A DNA stretch of 64,000 nt from Chloroflexota bacterium. GTDB lineage: Bacteria > Chloroflexota > Anaerolineae > DTLA01. Under the pieces are notes generated by a model that was not told the origin of the DNA, did no database searches, and saw nothing but the letters and a program-made list of their open reading frames with translations. Position 1 is the first letter of the stretch. Every line of letters starts with the position of its first letter. Below are positions 18,048-26,818 of this stretch, in pieces. The DNA lies in contig JADBJK010000075.1 in assembly GCA_014874485.1 (NCBI GenBank), positions 23,751-87,750 of the forward strand, in the 5' to 3' direction. The position numbers were made by a program, and so were the translations under genes.

Positions 18048-18973
18048 AACAGCGTCCCGAACACGTTGGAATGGATGAGGATCAGGATGGCGGGTCCCAG
18101 CAGCAGGATGTAGATGCTCGGGAAGATGAGGAAGACGAGCGGGAACGTCATCTTGAGCGGGGCCTGCTGGGCCTTCTCCTCGGCGCGCTGGCGTCGGCGG
18201 ATGCGCATCTGCTCCGACTGGATGCGCAGGACCTTGGCGATGCTGACGCCGAGTTGGTCGGCCTGGATGACGGCGGCGACGAAGTTGGTTACCTCGGGCA
18301 CATCCATGCGGGCCGACATGTTGCGCAGGGCATCGCGGCGGCTCTGGCCCATGCGCATCTCGGCGATGGCACGGCCAAAGGCGCGGCTCAATTCGTTGTC
18401 CCACTTCTCGTTGACCTTGGCCATGGCGGCGTCAAACCCCAGGCCCGCCTCCACGCTGATGGTGAGCAGATCCAGGGCGTCGGGCAGCGCGCGGATGATC
18501 TCGGTCTTGCGCGAACTGATTTTGCCCCCCAGCCAAATGACGGGCAGTTGGAACCCCAGGAGCGCGAAGACGATGGTGAGCAAGAACCGCTGGGAGATGG
18601 GCGCCCCGAGTGCGTTCAGGAACAGGAGCGCCAGGCCACCCAGCATCGCGCCCGCCAGCCCTCGGACGCCGAGGAAGTCGGTGGCGCTCCAGTTGTTAGG
18701 GTTGCCTGCGGCTTCCAGTTTCAGGCGCGTGGACTCCACGTACTGCTTGGGCAGGAAGCGGGTTACGAACCGCGCGCTGGCGTTGATGAGCGGCTTGACG
18801 ACGCGCTCGGAGAAGGGCTGCGACAGTTCCAACTCCTCCAGCGTCAGCGGGCGCGCGCCGTATTCGGCCAGGCGCTGCTCCAGGGGCGTGGTCTCCTTCC
18901 CGCCCGCCAGCGCCAGGAAGATGAGCAGGATGGACAAGCCTGCCAGCAGGGATACGACCAAAGGAACAAGCAT
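18044..18973 (-). CDS. tadC: Tad pilus inner-membrane platform protein TadC
   Basis: A 309-residue type II secretion F-domain protein. It has an N-terminal helix (L-V-P-L-V-V-S-L-L-A-G), a cytoplasmic region, two central helices around residues 85-125 and the conserved core D-L-L-T-I-S-V-E-A-G-L-G-F-D-A-A-M, typical of TadC. The protein closes with a pair of C-terminal helices (L-V-F-L-I-F-P-S-I-Y-I-L-L-L-G-P). With TadB it forms the membrane platform on which the CpaF ATPase drives Flp pilin assembly. A repeat of about 70 bases lies between it and tadB, so polarity within the operon is possible. Confidence 0.93.
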   Translation of the reverse strand: MLVPLVVSLLAGLSILLIFLALAGGKETTPLEQRLAEYGARPLTLEELELSQPFSERVVKPLINASARFVTRFLPKQYVESTRLKLEAAGNPNNWSATDFLGVRGLAGAMLGGLALLFLNALGAPISQRFLLTIVFALLGFQLPVIWLGGKISSRKTEIIRALPDALDLLTISVEAGLGFDAAMAKVNEKWDNELSRAFGRAIAEMRMGQSRRDALRNMSARMDVPEVTNFVAAVIQADQLGVSIAKVLRIQSEQMRIRRRQRAEEKAQQAPLKMTFPLVFLIFPSIYILLLGPAILILIHSNVFGTLF

Positions 18974-19082
18974 TGCTTCTCCCTCCCACTACTCCTTCAT
19001 CACATGGGTTCTTGGTCTTATGTCATGCGAGGGCGCGCCGCGCCCAATGCAGGGGCGACTCGCCGAGTCGTCCCTATATATT

Positions 19083-19150
19083 GTCATTCTGAGCGGCGAA
19101 GCCGCGAAGAATCTCGTCAGCCGAGATGCTTCGCTGCGCTCGCAATGACA
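19083..19150. repeat. Degenerate CATTGCGAG-type repeat between tadB and tadC
   Basis: TGTCATTCTGAGCGGCGAAG at the left and GCGCTCGCAATGACA at the right flank a GAATCTCG...CGAGATGC interior. This is the same family as the copies at 6767, 33115 and 63384. It is followed by ACAGGCAATTCTCTGGTCAAG, resembling the terminal part of the better-preserved elements. Confidence 0.85.
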
Positions 19151-19173
19151 ACAGGCAATTCTCTGGTCAAGTC

Positions 19174-20127
19174 CTACACCTCAATCCTGATGATGCGCCG
19201 AATGATCGCAAAGCCAGAGCCGATGAGGATGAAGATCATGGCGACCATGGCCCAGCCGCACGGTTCACGGAACAGCGACAGGATATAGTCGCGGTTGATG
19301 AGGTACAGGATGAACCCCACGGCGAAGGGCAGCAGGCCCACGATGATGCCTGTGCCCGTCTGCTGGGCCGTGAGGACGCGGATTTCACCCTGAATCCGAA
19401 TGCGCTCGCGGATGGTGAAGCCGATGGTCTCCAGAATCTCGGCCAGGTTGCCGCCGACCTCGTGCTGCACGTTGATGGCGGTGATCATCAGGTCCAGGTC
19501 GGGGCTGGGCACGCGGCGCAGCATGTTGTTCATGGCCTGCTCGTAGGACAGCCCTAGGCCGATTTCGCGGACGACCCGCTCAAACTCCGTGGACACGGGC
19601 GGGGCCAGTTCCTTCGCCACGGTCTCCATGGATTGCAACAGGCTGTAGCCTGAACGCAGAGAGTTGGCCAGGAGGGTGATGGTGTCGCCCAGTTGGTTGT
19701 TGAAGTCCTTGATGCGCTTGCTCTGCCGTCGGCGAATCCAGATGCGCGGCAAGAAGTAGCCGGCCACGCCCGCCAGCACTGCCAGGAACAGGTCCCGCTT
19801 CAGGACGAGGAGAAGCAGGAATCCTAGCAGGGTGGATGCGAGGTTGAGCAGCACGAATTCGGAGACGGTGAGCTTCAGGTCGGCGCGGGCCAGTTGGGTG
19901 GCCAGGTTGGCGGCGAACTTCGCGCGGCCGATCATCTGGTTCAGCGACGTTGTAACCTGCACGCCCTGGCCGCCCGAAGGCGATGCCAGCCCATCGTCGC
20001 GGCCCGCGTACTGGTCCAGGCGCGACGACACGCGGGGGTCGCGCCCCGAAAGGGCGCCCGCCAGCCCGATGAAGATGAACAGCACTCCCAAGCCAACCAG
20101 AATTGGCGCGATCACGGATGCAGGCAT
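19174..20127 (-). CDS. tadB: Tad pilus inner-membrane platform protein TadB
   Basis: This 317-residue protein starts with a membrane helix (V-I-A-P-I-L-V-G-L-G-V-L-F-I-F-I-G-L). Two central helices follow near residues 100-145. The F-domain core is L-G-D-T-I-T-L-L-A-N-S-L-R-S-G-Y-S-L-L-Q with E-V-G-G-N-L-A-E-I-L, the pattern of TadB. Two more helices end the protein. It partners TadC as a heteromeric platform. The gene follows cpaF by 49 bases in the same direction. Confidence 0.93.
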   Translation of the reverse strand: MPASVIAPILVGLGVLFIFIGLAGALSGRDPRVSSRLDQYAGRDDGLASPSGGQGVQVTTSLNQMIGRAKFAANLATQLARADLKLTVSEFVLLNLASTLLGFLLLLVLKRDLFLAVLAGVAGYFLPRIWIRRRQSKRIKDFNNQLGDTITLLANSLRSGYSLLQSMETVAKELAPPVSTEFERVVREIGLGLSYEQAMNNMLRRVPSPDLDLMITAINVQHEVGGNLAEILETIGFTIRERIRIQGEIRVLTAQQTGTGIIVGLLPFAVGFILYLINRDYILSLFREPCGWAMVAMIFILIGSGFAIIRRIIRIEV

Positions 20128-20176
20128 AGCCTACTCCACATCACGTATGGAGACCGACGCACGCAACCCGTCGGCC

Positions 20177-21544
20177 TCACGAGATCTTCTTCACAACGCC
20201 AAAGGTGTCCGATGCAACGCGGATGTTGGCGGCCTCCAACTTTTCCATGAACTTGGGGCGGATGCCCGTGGGGCGAAGCCGCCCGATGACCTTGCCATCC
20301 TCCACGCCCACCTGCTGGAATCGGAAGATGTCCTGCATGACGATGGTATCGCCCTCCATGCCGATGACCTCGGCGATGCTGACGACGCGGCGGACGCCGT
20401 CGCGCATGCGCTCCTGGTGCACGATGAGGTCAAGGGCCGAGGCGATTTGCTCGCGGATGGCGCGGTGCGGCAGGTCCATGCCGGCCATGAGCACCATGGT
20501 CTCCAGGCGCGACAGGGCGTCGCGCGGGCTGTTGGCGTGCAGGGTGGTCATGGAGCCGTCGTGGCCGGTGTTCATGGCCTGGAGCATGTCCAGCGCCTCG
20601 GCGCCGCGGACCTCGCCCACGATGATGCGGTCGGGGCGCATACGCAGCGAGTTGATAACCAGGTCGCGGATGGTAACCTCGCCCTTGCCCTCAATGTTGG
20701 GTGGGCGCGACTCCAGGGTAACGACGTGCTCCTGCCGCAATTGCAGTTCGGCGGCGTTCTCAATGGTGATGATGCGCTCGTCGTTCGGGATGTAGGCCGA
20801 CAGGACGTTGAGCGTCGTGGTCTTGCCGGAGCCGGTGCCGCCGGAGATGAGGATGTTGAGCCGACCCAACACGCACGCCTTGAGGAAGTCCAGCGCCTCC
20901 TGGGTCAGCGTGCCGTATTCCACCAGGTTCTCGGCGGTGATGGGGATTTTGGCGAACTTTCGGACGGTGAGCACCGGCCCGTTGAGCGCCAGCGGCGGGA
21001 TGATGACGTTGACGCGGGAGCCGTCGGGCAGGCGGGCGTCCACGTAGGGCGAGGCCTCGTCCACGCGGCGGCCCAGCGGCGCCACGATGCGGTCAATGAT
21101 GCGCAGCAGGTGCTCGTCGTCGTCAAATCGGACGGCGGTCTTCTCAATGCGGCCCCTGCGCTCAATATACACGGCATGGGGGCCGTTGACCATGATTTCG
21201 TTGATGGACGGGTCGGCCAGGAACGGCTCAATGGGGCCGTAGCCGATGATGTCGGCCACGATCTGCTCAAACATCCTGTGGCGCTCGGTGCGGCTGAGGA
21301 TGATGTTTTCCTGCGCCAGGATGGAGTTGAACAGTTCCTCAATGGCGCGGCGCACGTCCTCGCGCTTGCTGATGTCCAGTTTCTCGTCCATCTCGGCGAC
21401 GAGGCGTTCCTGGATGCGCGATTTCAGGTCTCGGTAGGTTCCCTCGGTCTGGGTCATGACCGCAGGCTGGCGGGCTCGGAGTTCTTCCAGCCGCGATGCT
21501 TTCTCCTCGGGTTGGGTTCCTTCAATTCGTTTCAGAAGCGACAT
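20177..21544 (-). CDS. cpaF: Tad/Flp pilus assembly ATPase
   Basis: This 455-residue secretion ATPase of the TadA/CpaF branch has an N-terminal helical region to about residue 110. Walker A is [10 protein letters not shown] (near residues 228-237). The Walker B region is [12 protein letters not shown], followed by the His-box T-L-H-A-N-S-P near residue 336. It hydrolyses ATP on the cytoplasmic side to power pilus extension and, in characterised Tad systems, also retraction. Length and motif order are normal. It sits between cpaE and tadB as in most Tad loci. Confidence 0.95.
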   Translation of the reverse strand: MSLLKRIEGTQPEEKASRLEELRARQPAVMTQTEGTYRDLKSRIQERLVAEMDEKLDISKREDVRRAIEELFNSILAQENIILSRTERHRMFEQIVADIIGYGPIEPFLADPSINEIMVNGPHAVYIERRGRIEKTAVRFDDDEHLLRIIDRIVAPLGRRVDEASPYVDARLPDGSRVNVIIPPLALNGPVLTVRKFAKIPITAENLVEYGTLTQEALDFLKACVLGRLNILISGGTGSGKTTTLNVLSAYIPNDERIITIENAAELQLRQEHVVTLESRPPNIEGKGEVTIRDLVINSLRMRPDRIIVGEVRGAEALDMLQAMNTGHDGSMTTLHANSPRDALSRLETMVLMAGMDLPHRAIREQIASALDLIVHQERMRDGVRRVVSIAEVIGMEGDTIVMQDIFRFQQVGVEDGKVIGRLRPTGIRPKFMEKLEAANIRVASDTFGVVKKIS

Positions 21545-21576
21545 AGGGCACCTGCCTTCTCAAGGGTTGGTGTGCG

Positions 21577-22866
21577 TCAGATGGTGCGCCCGAAGAGGCC
21601 GCGCCGCGCCTTCGGTGCCGCGGTCGGCTCGGGCGCTTCGGCCTGCTCGGCGGGCTTTGGCGCGAGTTCGGCCACGATCAGGTTGGCCAGGTCGGTGATG
21701 GCCTGGGCCAACGGGCTTTTCCGATTGCCGAAGACGACGGGCACGCCTTCGTTGGCCGCCTGGATGGCGCTCCGTTCGTCCAGCGGAATCTTGGCGGCGA
21801 CCGGGTGCTTGATGCTGGCTTCTATGTCGCGGGCGTTGATGGCTCCGCGGCGGTCGGCCATGTTGACGACGAGCATGGCACGCTCTTCGGGATACTGGAG
21901 CGCGTCGGTAACTTCAAAGAACAGTTTGGCGTTCTTGATGGACGGGATGTCGGGCGTCGTGATGAGCAGGATGCGGTCCGAAATGTCCAGGATGCCCAGC
22001 ATCAGGTCGTGGAGCGACGCCCAGGTGTCCACGATGACGAAGTCAAACAGGGTCAGCAGTTGCTGGACGATGGCCTTCAGGTGTTCGGGCGCGACGAGGT
22101 CGGCCAGTTCCGGGCGGGCGGGGGCCAGGAGCGCCTTGATGCCCGACGAGTGGGGCGTGAGGACGCCCGCGATCATGTCGCTGTCCAGGTCCTTGATCTG
22201 CGGGATGAGGTCGGCGATGCTGCGCGTGGCCTGGAGGTTCAGCAGGACGGCCACGTCGCCGAATTGCAGGCTGGCGTCCACCAGCGCCACCTTGTAGTCG
22301 CCCAGGCCCTGCAGGGCGATGGCCAGGTTCACCGCAATGGTGCTGCGCCCGGTGCCGCCCTTGGGGCTGAAGACGGTGATGAGTTTGCCCCTGGGCTTGG
22401 CGGGCTTCACCGCGACTCCCGCGACGCCCTCCACAGGCACCCCGGCCTGCTCCAGGGTTACGCGGCGGCTGAGACCGAGTTCGTACACGCGCCGAATGCT
22501 GTTGACCAGGTCGTCGGCGGTGAAGGGCTTGGTCAGGAACTCGCGTGCGCCCGCCAGCATGGAGCGCCGCAGGTAGTCGGCGTCGGCCTGCACCGACATC
22601 ATGATGACCTGGGCATAGGGGAACTTCTGCGTGATGGCCTCGGTGGCCGTGATGCCGTCCATCCCAGGCATGTTGATGTCCATCAGGACGATGTCGGGCC
22701 GCGTTTCCTTGGTCTGGCGAACGGCGTCCTCGCCGCTCACCGCCGTCCCCACGACTTCCAGGTCTTTCTCAAAGTACAGCAACTTGCGGAGGCTTTCGCG
22801 GGTCTCCGGTATGTCATCCACGATGAGTACGCGGATTTTGCGTTGGGCGCTTCCTGCGTCGGTCAT
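21577..22866 (-). CDS. cpaE: CpaE/TadZ-like protein: receiver domain fused to a MinD-type ATPase
   Basis: The start is the ATG at 22866. The 429-residue product has an N-terminal response-regulator receiver with all canonical residues visible: Asp17/Asp18 acidic pocket, phospho-acceptor Asp63 (in L-M-D-I-N-M-P-G-M-D-G), Ser91 and Lys113 (T-K-P-F). After a linker comes a MinD/ParA-type ATPase with deviant Walker A K-G-G-T-G-R-S-T (residues 169-176). TadZ/CpaE proteins place the Tad machine at a cell pole. In many species the receiver is degenerate; here it looks phosphorylatable, so localisation or activity could respond to a histidine kinase. No kinase gene is present in the window. Confidence 0.92.
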   Translation of the reverse strand: MTDAGSAQRKIRVLIVDDIPETRESLRKLLYFEKDLEVVGTAVSGEDAVRQTKETRPDIVLMDINMPGMDGITATEAITQKFPYAQVIMMSVQADADYLRRSMLAGAREFLTKPFTADDLVNSIRRVYELGLSRRVTLEQAGVPVEGVAGVAVKPAKPRGKLITVFSPKGGTGRSTIAVNLAIALQGLGDYKVALVDASLQFGDVAVLLNLQATRSIADLIPQIKDLDSDMIAGVLTPHSSGIKALLAPARPELADLVAPEHLKAIVQQLLTLFDFVIVDTWASLHDLMLGILDISDRILLITTPDIPSIKNAKLFFEVTDALQYPEERAMLVVNMADRRGAINARDIEASIKHPVAAKIPLDERSAIQAANEGVPVVFGNRKSPLAQAITDLANLIVAELAPKPAEQAEAPEPTAAPKARRGLFGRTI

Positions 22867-22901
22867 CCCTTGCGTTCCTTCACACGATGACTCCCGTCGG
22901 C

Positions 22902-23801
22902 CTACCGGGTCGCGGGGATGAGGGTCTCCAGCGACTCGTCCCTCAGAATAGGCACGGTGATGTTGAACCGCGCCAGCATGTAGTCCAGCGTAACCGACTG
23001 CGTCGTTACCATCTCCTGGTCGTTGGGGTTGCGCAGGGCCAGTTCTATGGTGGCCTTGGCTTCCTTGGCGAACTGGAGCACCAGCGCGTCCTGCTGGGGC
23101 ATGAGGAGCGTAACCACGGCAGGCGGAGGCGGGGTCGCCTGTGCCTGTTGCTGCTGGCCGCCTTGCTGCTGCGTGGTCGGCTGGACTGGCGGCACGTACC
23201 ACGAGCCCACGCGCAGGACCTCTATGTTCTGCAGCGTGAGTTGCGAGACCAGGCGGGGAATCTGCACCCCTTGGATGTCGCCGGGCTGGTTGCGGTCTAA
23301 TGGGAAGGCCACCTGGGTCTCCCGGTCCACCTGCAAGAACTTGAACGTGATGAGCACGTCCACGCGGTCGCCGGACTTCAGGGCATAGGACACGCCGCTG
23401 AGTTCGTCAATGGGGAACGGGTAGGCGACCATGCCGACCGGGATGAGAATGGACGCGGGGCCTTCGCCGCTGGCCAGTTCGCTGGGCGTGGCAATCATCT
23501 TGGCCTGGATGATCTGGCCGGCGAAGATGGCGGTCTTGGCATACTTGCCCGCCAGGTCCGCCGTGTTGCCGATGGCATCTGCGGGGGCGGTGTCCACGGG
23601 CCAGTCGCGCATTTCCACGGCCAGCGGGTCAATGAGCGTGCCGTAGGGGATGTCCTGGACGGCGACGGCCACCTTCCGCGTAACGATAGGCGGCTGCTCG
23701 GCCGGCTGCTGCGGCTTCTGGAGCATGGTGTATGTGAGGAGCATGGCGACAATGGCCAGCAGGATTCCCAGGATGAGTAGAAGCCTAGATCTGCGTCGCA
23801 T
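22902..23801 (-). CDS. cpaB: Flp pilus assembly protein CpaB/RcpC
   Basis: The 299-residue product has one N-terminal membrane helix (L-L-L-I-L-G-I-L-L-A-I-V-A-M-L-L) and then an SAF-like domain (V-A-V-A-V-Q-D-I-P-Y-G-T-L-I). The RcpC core follows, with L-S-G-V-S-Y-A-L-K-S-G-D-R-V-D-V-L. A Gln-rich linker (residues ~205-225) and a C-terminal beta domain finish it. CpaB/RcpC proteins act outside the membrane in pilus assembly, possibly holding the pore or modifying the pilus. An own promoter candidate lies 50 bases upstream, so expression need not depend on the pilin promoter. Confidence 0.9.
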   Translation of the reverse strand: MRRRSRLLLILGILLAIVAMLLTYTMLQKPQQPAEQPPIVTRKVAVAVQDIPYGTLIDPLAVEMRDWPVDTAPADAIGNTADLAGKYAKTAIFAGQIIQAKMIATPSELASGEGPASILIPVGMVAYPFPIDELSGVSYALKSGDRVDVLITFKFLQVDRETQVAFPLDRNQPGDIQGVQIPRLVSQLTLQNIEVLRVGSWYVPPVQPTTQQQGGQQQQAQATPPPPAVVTLLMPQQDALVLQFAKEAKATIELALRNPNDQEMVTTQSVTLDYMLARFNITVPILRDESLETLIPATR

Positions 23802-23850
23802 GAGACCCTCCTACAGTTGGCTTGTCAGGAACAGCGATACGACTGTGCAT

Positions 23851-23879
23851 ATTGTACCCTGTGTTTCGGAAATTCGCAA
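23851..23879 (-). promoter_or_regulatory. Candidate internal promoter for cpaB-cpaE-cpaF-tadB-tadC
   Basis: On the reverse strand TTGCGA (23879-23874), a 17-base spacer and TACAAT (23856-23851) lie about 50 bases ahead of cpaB. They fall within the 270-base gap that follows the TadG-like gene. This suggests the assembly machine can be transcribed apart from the pilin genes. Confidence 0.5.
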
Positions 23880-23939
23880 CCGCCGACAGGCGGATTTGGC
23901 TCTGTCCTTTTGCCGGTGGGGCCATGTGGTCCCCTGTTC

Positions 23940-23980
23940 TGTGTCATTGCGAGGGCGCTGCTGCGTGCTCTCGCAATGAC
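23940..23980. repeat. Short CATTGCGAG-type palindrome
   Basis: GTGTCATTGCGAGGGCGCTG and a CTCTCGCAATGAC right arm form a compact copy of the dispersed palindromic family. It lies between the TadG-like gene and cpaB. Apart from the promoter candidate at 23851, nothing else is visible in this 270-base gap. Confidence 0.8.
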
Positions 23981-24071
23981 GGGCAGCGGCGCCCCCTCTG
24001 ACGCACGCTGGCGGGCAGATTCGCCCGCCAGCATAGTATTTGGTTCTCCGCAGGCCGGAAACGGGCCGACG

Positions 24072-25613
24072 TCATTTGGGCGGCACGTAAACCTTGTTGG
24101 ACTCCGGCCCGTCGCCGCACCCATTGACCGCCTTGACGTAGTACCAGCGGCCCGATGTGGTCTTGTACGAGTACGACGTGCTGGTGGTGCTGGTCAGGAA
24201 GCCGTAGGTGCCGTCCTGGGCTGTGGCCCAGTAGATGTTGTACTGGGTAACGGGCGGCCCGCTGGGGGCGTTCCAGGACAGGTACACGTTCTGGCCACTG
24301 CGGCTGCCGGTGAGCGACGTGGGCGCGTTGGGCGTCAGGCACGGCGTGGCCGTGGGCGTCGGTGTAGGCGTCGGGCCAACGGGCGTAGGCGTCGCCGTCG
24401 GCTCCGGCGTGTCTGTCGGTGCAGGCCCCACGGGCGTCTGCGTAGCCGTCGGCTCAGGCGTGAATGTTGGCCACGGAGTCGCCGTTGGCTCAGGCGGGTT
24501 CGTCGGTATAGGAGCTCCCCCCACCGGCGTTACGGTCGGCTTGTCGCGCTCGGTCAGGCGCATGACGACGACGCCCTTGTCCCACGGGCTGGGGTTCGTC
24601 CAGGTGCCGTCCACGATGTAGGACACGAACTCGCCGTCCAACTGGTGCTGGCCCTTGTTGGTAACCTTGAAGGCCGCGAAGGTGATGATGTGGTAGTAGT
24701 ACTGGCCTTTCAGCGTATTGTTGTCCGTGTAGGCGCACACCACATTCGGGTAGTCGGACTTGCAGGCGTTGGCGCAGTAGTCCGGGTTGTAGCGCGGCGA
24801 GTTCTTGTTGCACTCCTCGTCGGTGGTGAACTGGTAAATCTTGTCAAAGACGGGGAGCAACAGCACCTGTCCCACGTCAGCCTGGTGGAGGACCGACTCC
24901 TTCATGCCAGGGTCGGCCATGTAGTTAGAGTTACGGGCGACGTAGCCCTGGTAGCCATTTTCCATCCAGTACTTCAGGGAGTTGGCGTCGGGCGAGCACT
25001 TGGATGGGAACGCGCAGTCCAGCCCTAGCCAGCCCCAGCGCGCCGTGGCGTGCTTGTAGTTGCCCGCGAACAGGCTGTACTCGTCGCCCACTTGGAAGTC
25101 CGAGTACAGCACGGCCAGGGGCGCCAGACCGCGCACCTGCCAGGCCGCACCGAAACTCGCCTCGGCCTCGGCGCACATGTTCATCATACCCAGGCCGACG
25201 AACCGCGAGAAGAACGTGGGGAAGTTGGTGCACGCCTGGACGTAGATGCCTGAGGCTCTGTCGGGATCGGGCACCGGCGAGCCGTCGCCCGCGTTGATGG
25301 CGAACGTCGACTGGTCGGGCCGGATGTACAGCGCCTGGACGGTCCGCGCCTGGTTGCGCTGGGCCCAGTCCAGGATGGTGCTGTACAACTGGCCGCTGGA
25401 GATGCGCTCCTCCGGAGCGGAACCCTGGGCGATGGTGAGTTCGCGGGCGCCGGCCAGCGCCGCGGCGTCGGCTGCGTTCTGCATCTGCCGCCGCTGGACG
25501 TAGGCATAGCTCAGGTCCACGGCGAACATGGCGAACAGCAGCAGCACCACCATCGCAAACGCAACGATTACCAACGACTGACCTTTTTCTCTTTGCAATG
25601 TTGCTCCTTTCAC
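24072..25613 (-). CDS. TadG-like pilus-associated protein with a C-terminal Fn3 domain
   Basis: I take the GTG at 25613, preceded by GGAGGTGG; a TTG at 25598 also has a good ribosome site. The product is about 513 residues. The N-terminus has K-G-Q-S-L-V-I-V-A-F-A-M-V-V, a pseudopilin-like leader and helix. A Tad domain (A-Y-V-Q-R-R-Q-M-Q-N-A-A-D-A-A-A-L-A-G-A) follows and then a long external region with several Cys. From about residue 370 there are Pro/Thr-rich linkers and finally a fibronectin type III domain (P-T-S-L-T-G-S-R-S-G ... Y-N-I-Y-W ... Y-Y-V-K-A-V-N). TadG proteins are minor, surface-exposed pilus components; the Fn3 end suggests adhesion to a polymer (inference). Confidence 0.82.
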   Translation of the reverse strand: MKGATLQREKGQSLVIVAFAMVVLLLFAMFAVDLSYAYVQRRQMQNAADAAALAGARELTIAQGSAPEERISSGQLYSTILDWAQRNQARTVQALYIRPDQSTFAINAGDGSPVPDPDRASGIYVQACTNFPTFFSRFVGLGMMNMCAEAEASFGAAWQVRGLAPLAVLYSDFQVGDEYSLFAGNYKHATARWGWLGLDCAFPSKCSPDANSLKYWMENGYQGYVARNSNYMADPGMKESVLHQADVGQVLLLPVFDKIYQFTTDEECNKNSPRYNPDYCANACKSDYPNVVCAYTDNNTLKGQYYYHIITFAAFKVTNKGQHQLDGEFVSYIVDGTWTNPSPWDKGVVVMRLTERDKPTVTPVGGAPIPTNPPEPTATPWPTFTPEPTATQTPVGPAPTDTPEPTATPTPVGPTPTPTPTATPCLTPNAPTSLTGSRSGQNVYLSWNAPSGPPVTQYNIYWATAQDGTYGFLTSTTSTSYSYKTTSGRWYYVKAVNGCGDGPESNKVYVPPK

Positions 25614-25652
25614 TTCTCCACCTCCCAAGATGTCTAGGGGGGAGTGGCCGAC

Positions 25653-26108
25653 TCAGTCAATGACCATTCGCGCTTTGGCGACCAGGTTCAGTGGCGGGAT
25701 GATGCGCGTCCAACTGCGGAACTGCGCGCGCACGATGACCTGAATCTGGTTGCCGGTTACGCACAGGTAACGTTCGTACTCGTGTGCGCCGCCCCACTGG
25801 TCGTAGCAGTGGATTTCCACCTGCACGTTGTCCGCGCCCAGGGTCGCCAGCATGGCGCGGGTGCGGAACTCAATGTTGTTGGGCGGCGGGTAGTCGGCAT
25901 CGGTCCAGCGCTTGGGCCAGACGGTGCCATAGCGTGCGCCTTCGCGGGCGGCGTTGGCCATGCTGGCCCACGTGAAGAACAGGCGCGAGAAGTCTATGGT
26001 GCCGATGATGATCAGCACGAGGATCAGGACCACCATGGAAAACTCCACGGCGGCCTGACCGCGTCGGCCCTTTCGCCAAAGTTCGCTCGGTGTTTGTCGC
26101 ATCCTCAT
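25653..26108 (-). CDS. TadE-like pseudopilin
   Basis: The start is probably the ATG at 26108 (M-R-M-R-Q), which has GAGGTGG six bases ahead; a GTG at 26117 is possible. The ~151-residue product has R-R-G-Q-A-A-V-E-F-S-M-V-V, matching the G/xxxxE(Y/F) prepilin-peptidase site followed by a hydrophobic helix, and the TadE core A-N-A-A-R-E-G-A-R-Y-G. TadE pseudopilins are minor components needed for Flp pilus assembly. Its stop lies about 40 bases before the TadG-like gene. Confidence 0.88.
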   Translation of the reverse strand: MRMRQTPSELWRKGRRGQAAVEFSMVVLILVLIIIGTIDFSRLFFTWASMANAAREGARYGTVWPKRWTDADYPPPNNIEFRTRAMLATLGADNVQVEIHCYDQWGGAHEYERYLCVTGNQIQVIVRAQFRSWTRIIPPLNLVAKARMVID

Positions 26109-26118
26109 GCTCGCCACC

Positions 26119-26538
26119 TCACGGATTCACCAGGATCATCATCTCGGCCCTGCGCACGATTCGGATGGTGTTCAGTCCGATGGCGCGGCCGAAGGTGAGC
26201 GGGACGTCGTAGGTAATCGTAACGACCACGGGCGTGCCCGGCGCGATGCCGGACGACACGGCGACGTTGGCCCCTGTGAGTCGCACGCCGGTGAAGTTCA
26301 TGCCCGAATCGTTGGCGAAGTCCACCACGCGGGCGCGGATGGAGTCGTACCAGGTGGGGTGGTTAGCGCCAAACCGAGCGCCCACGCGCGCCGCGTTGGT
26401 CAGGACGATGGACGCGTCCAGCACGCGCCCGATGTCAAAGACCGACGCCATAATAATCAGGATGATGGGCATGATCAGAGCCAGTTCCACCAGGCTCTGG
26501 CCGCGTCGCCGCGGTTTGAGGGACAGCCGTTTTCCCAT
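26119..26538 (-). CDS. TadE-like pseudopilin (second copy)
   Basis: The start is probably the ATG at 26538 (M-G-K-R-L-S), with AGGTGG five bases upstream; GTGs at 26544 and 26547 are alternatives. The ~139-residue product carries R-R-G-Q-S-L-V-E-L-A-L-I-M, a prepilin-type cleavage site and helix. T-N-A-A-R-V-G-A-R-F-G follows, the same TadE core as its neighbour. The two are paralogues, as in many Tad loci with TadE and TadF. The gap to the next pseudopilin is about ten bases. Confidence 0.87.
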   Translation of the reverse strand: MGKRLSLKPRRRGQSLVELALIMPIILIIMASVFDIGRVLDASIVLTNAARVGARFGANHPTWYDSIRARVVDFANDSGMNFTGVRLTGANVAVSSGIAPGTPVVVTITYDVPLTFGRAIGLNTIRIVRRAEMMILVNP

Positions 26539-26633
26539 CTTCACCACCTACCTCAGCCTCGCACGATTGGAAGCACAGGGCCATGGCGGGCGGTCTTGCC
26601 GCCAGACGCCATGCCATCGGCCATGCTACCTGT

Positions 26634-26662
26634 ATTCTATGCCCCCAATCCGGACTTCACAA
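26634..26662 (-). promoter_or_regulatory. Candidate promoter for the two TadE-like genes
   Basis: On the reverse strand TTGTGA (26662-26657), a 17-base spacer and TAGAAT (26639-26634) lie about 95 bases upstream of the first pseudopilin. They are downstream of the pilin gene. Together with the hairpin at 26752 this may let pilin and pseudopilins be made in different amounts. Confidence 0.5.
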
Positions 26663-26751
26663 TAGGATTTAGGTACTGTCGCGCAATGATGGGATGAAAA
26701 CGGTCTGCCTATGAATGTGCGGATGACAGGTTCGGTTGCTCGGATTGAGAG

Positions 26752-26782
26752 GAGCAGGCTCCGCGCTGTGCGAAGCCTGCTC
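26752..26782 (-). terminator. Hairpin after the pilin gene (attenuator or mRNA stabiliser)
   Basis: GAGCAGGCT (26752-26760) and AGCCTGCTC (26774-26782) can pair with a 13-base loop, starting about 37 bases past the flp stop on the reverse strand. No T-run follows, so it may stabilise the short pilin message or only reduce read-through. Confidence 0.4.
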
Positions 26783-26818
26783 CCGGGTGCTCGGATTGGT
26801 CTGTCTGGACGATGGGTG

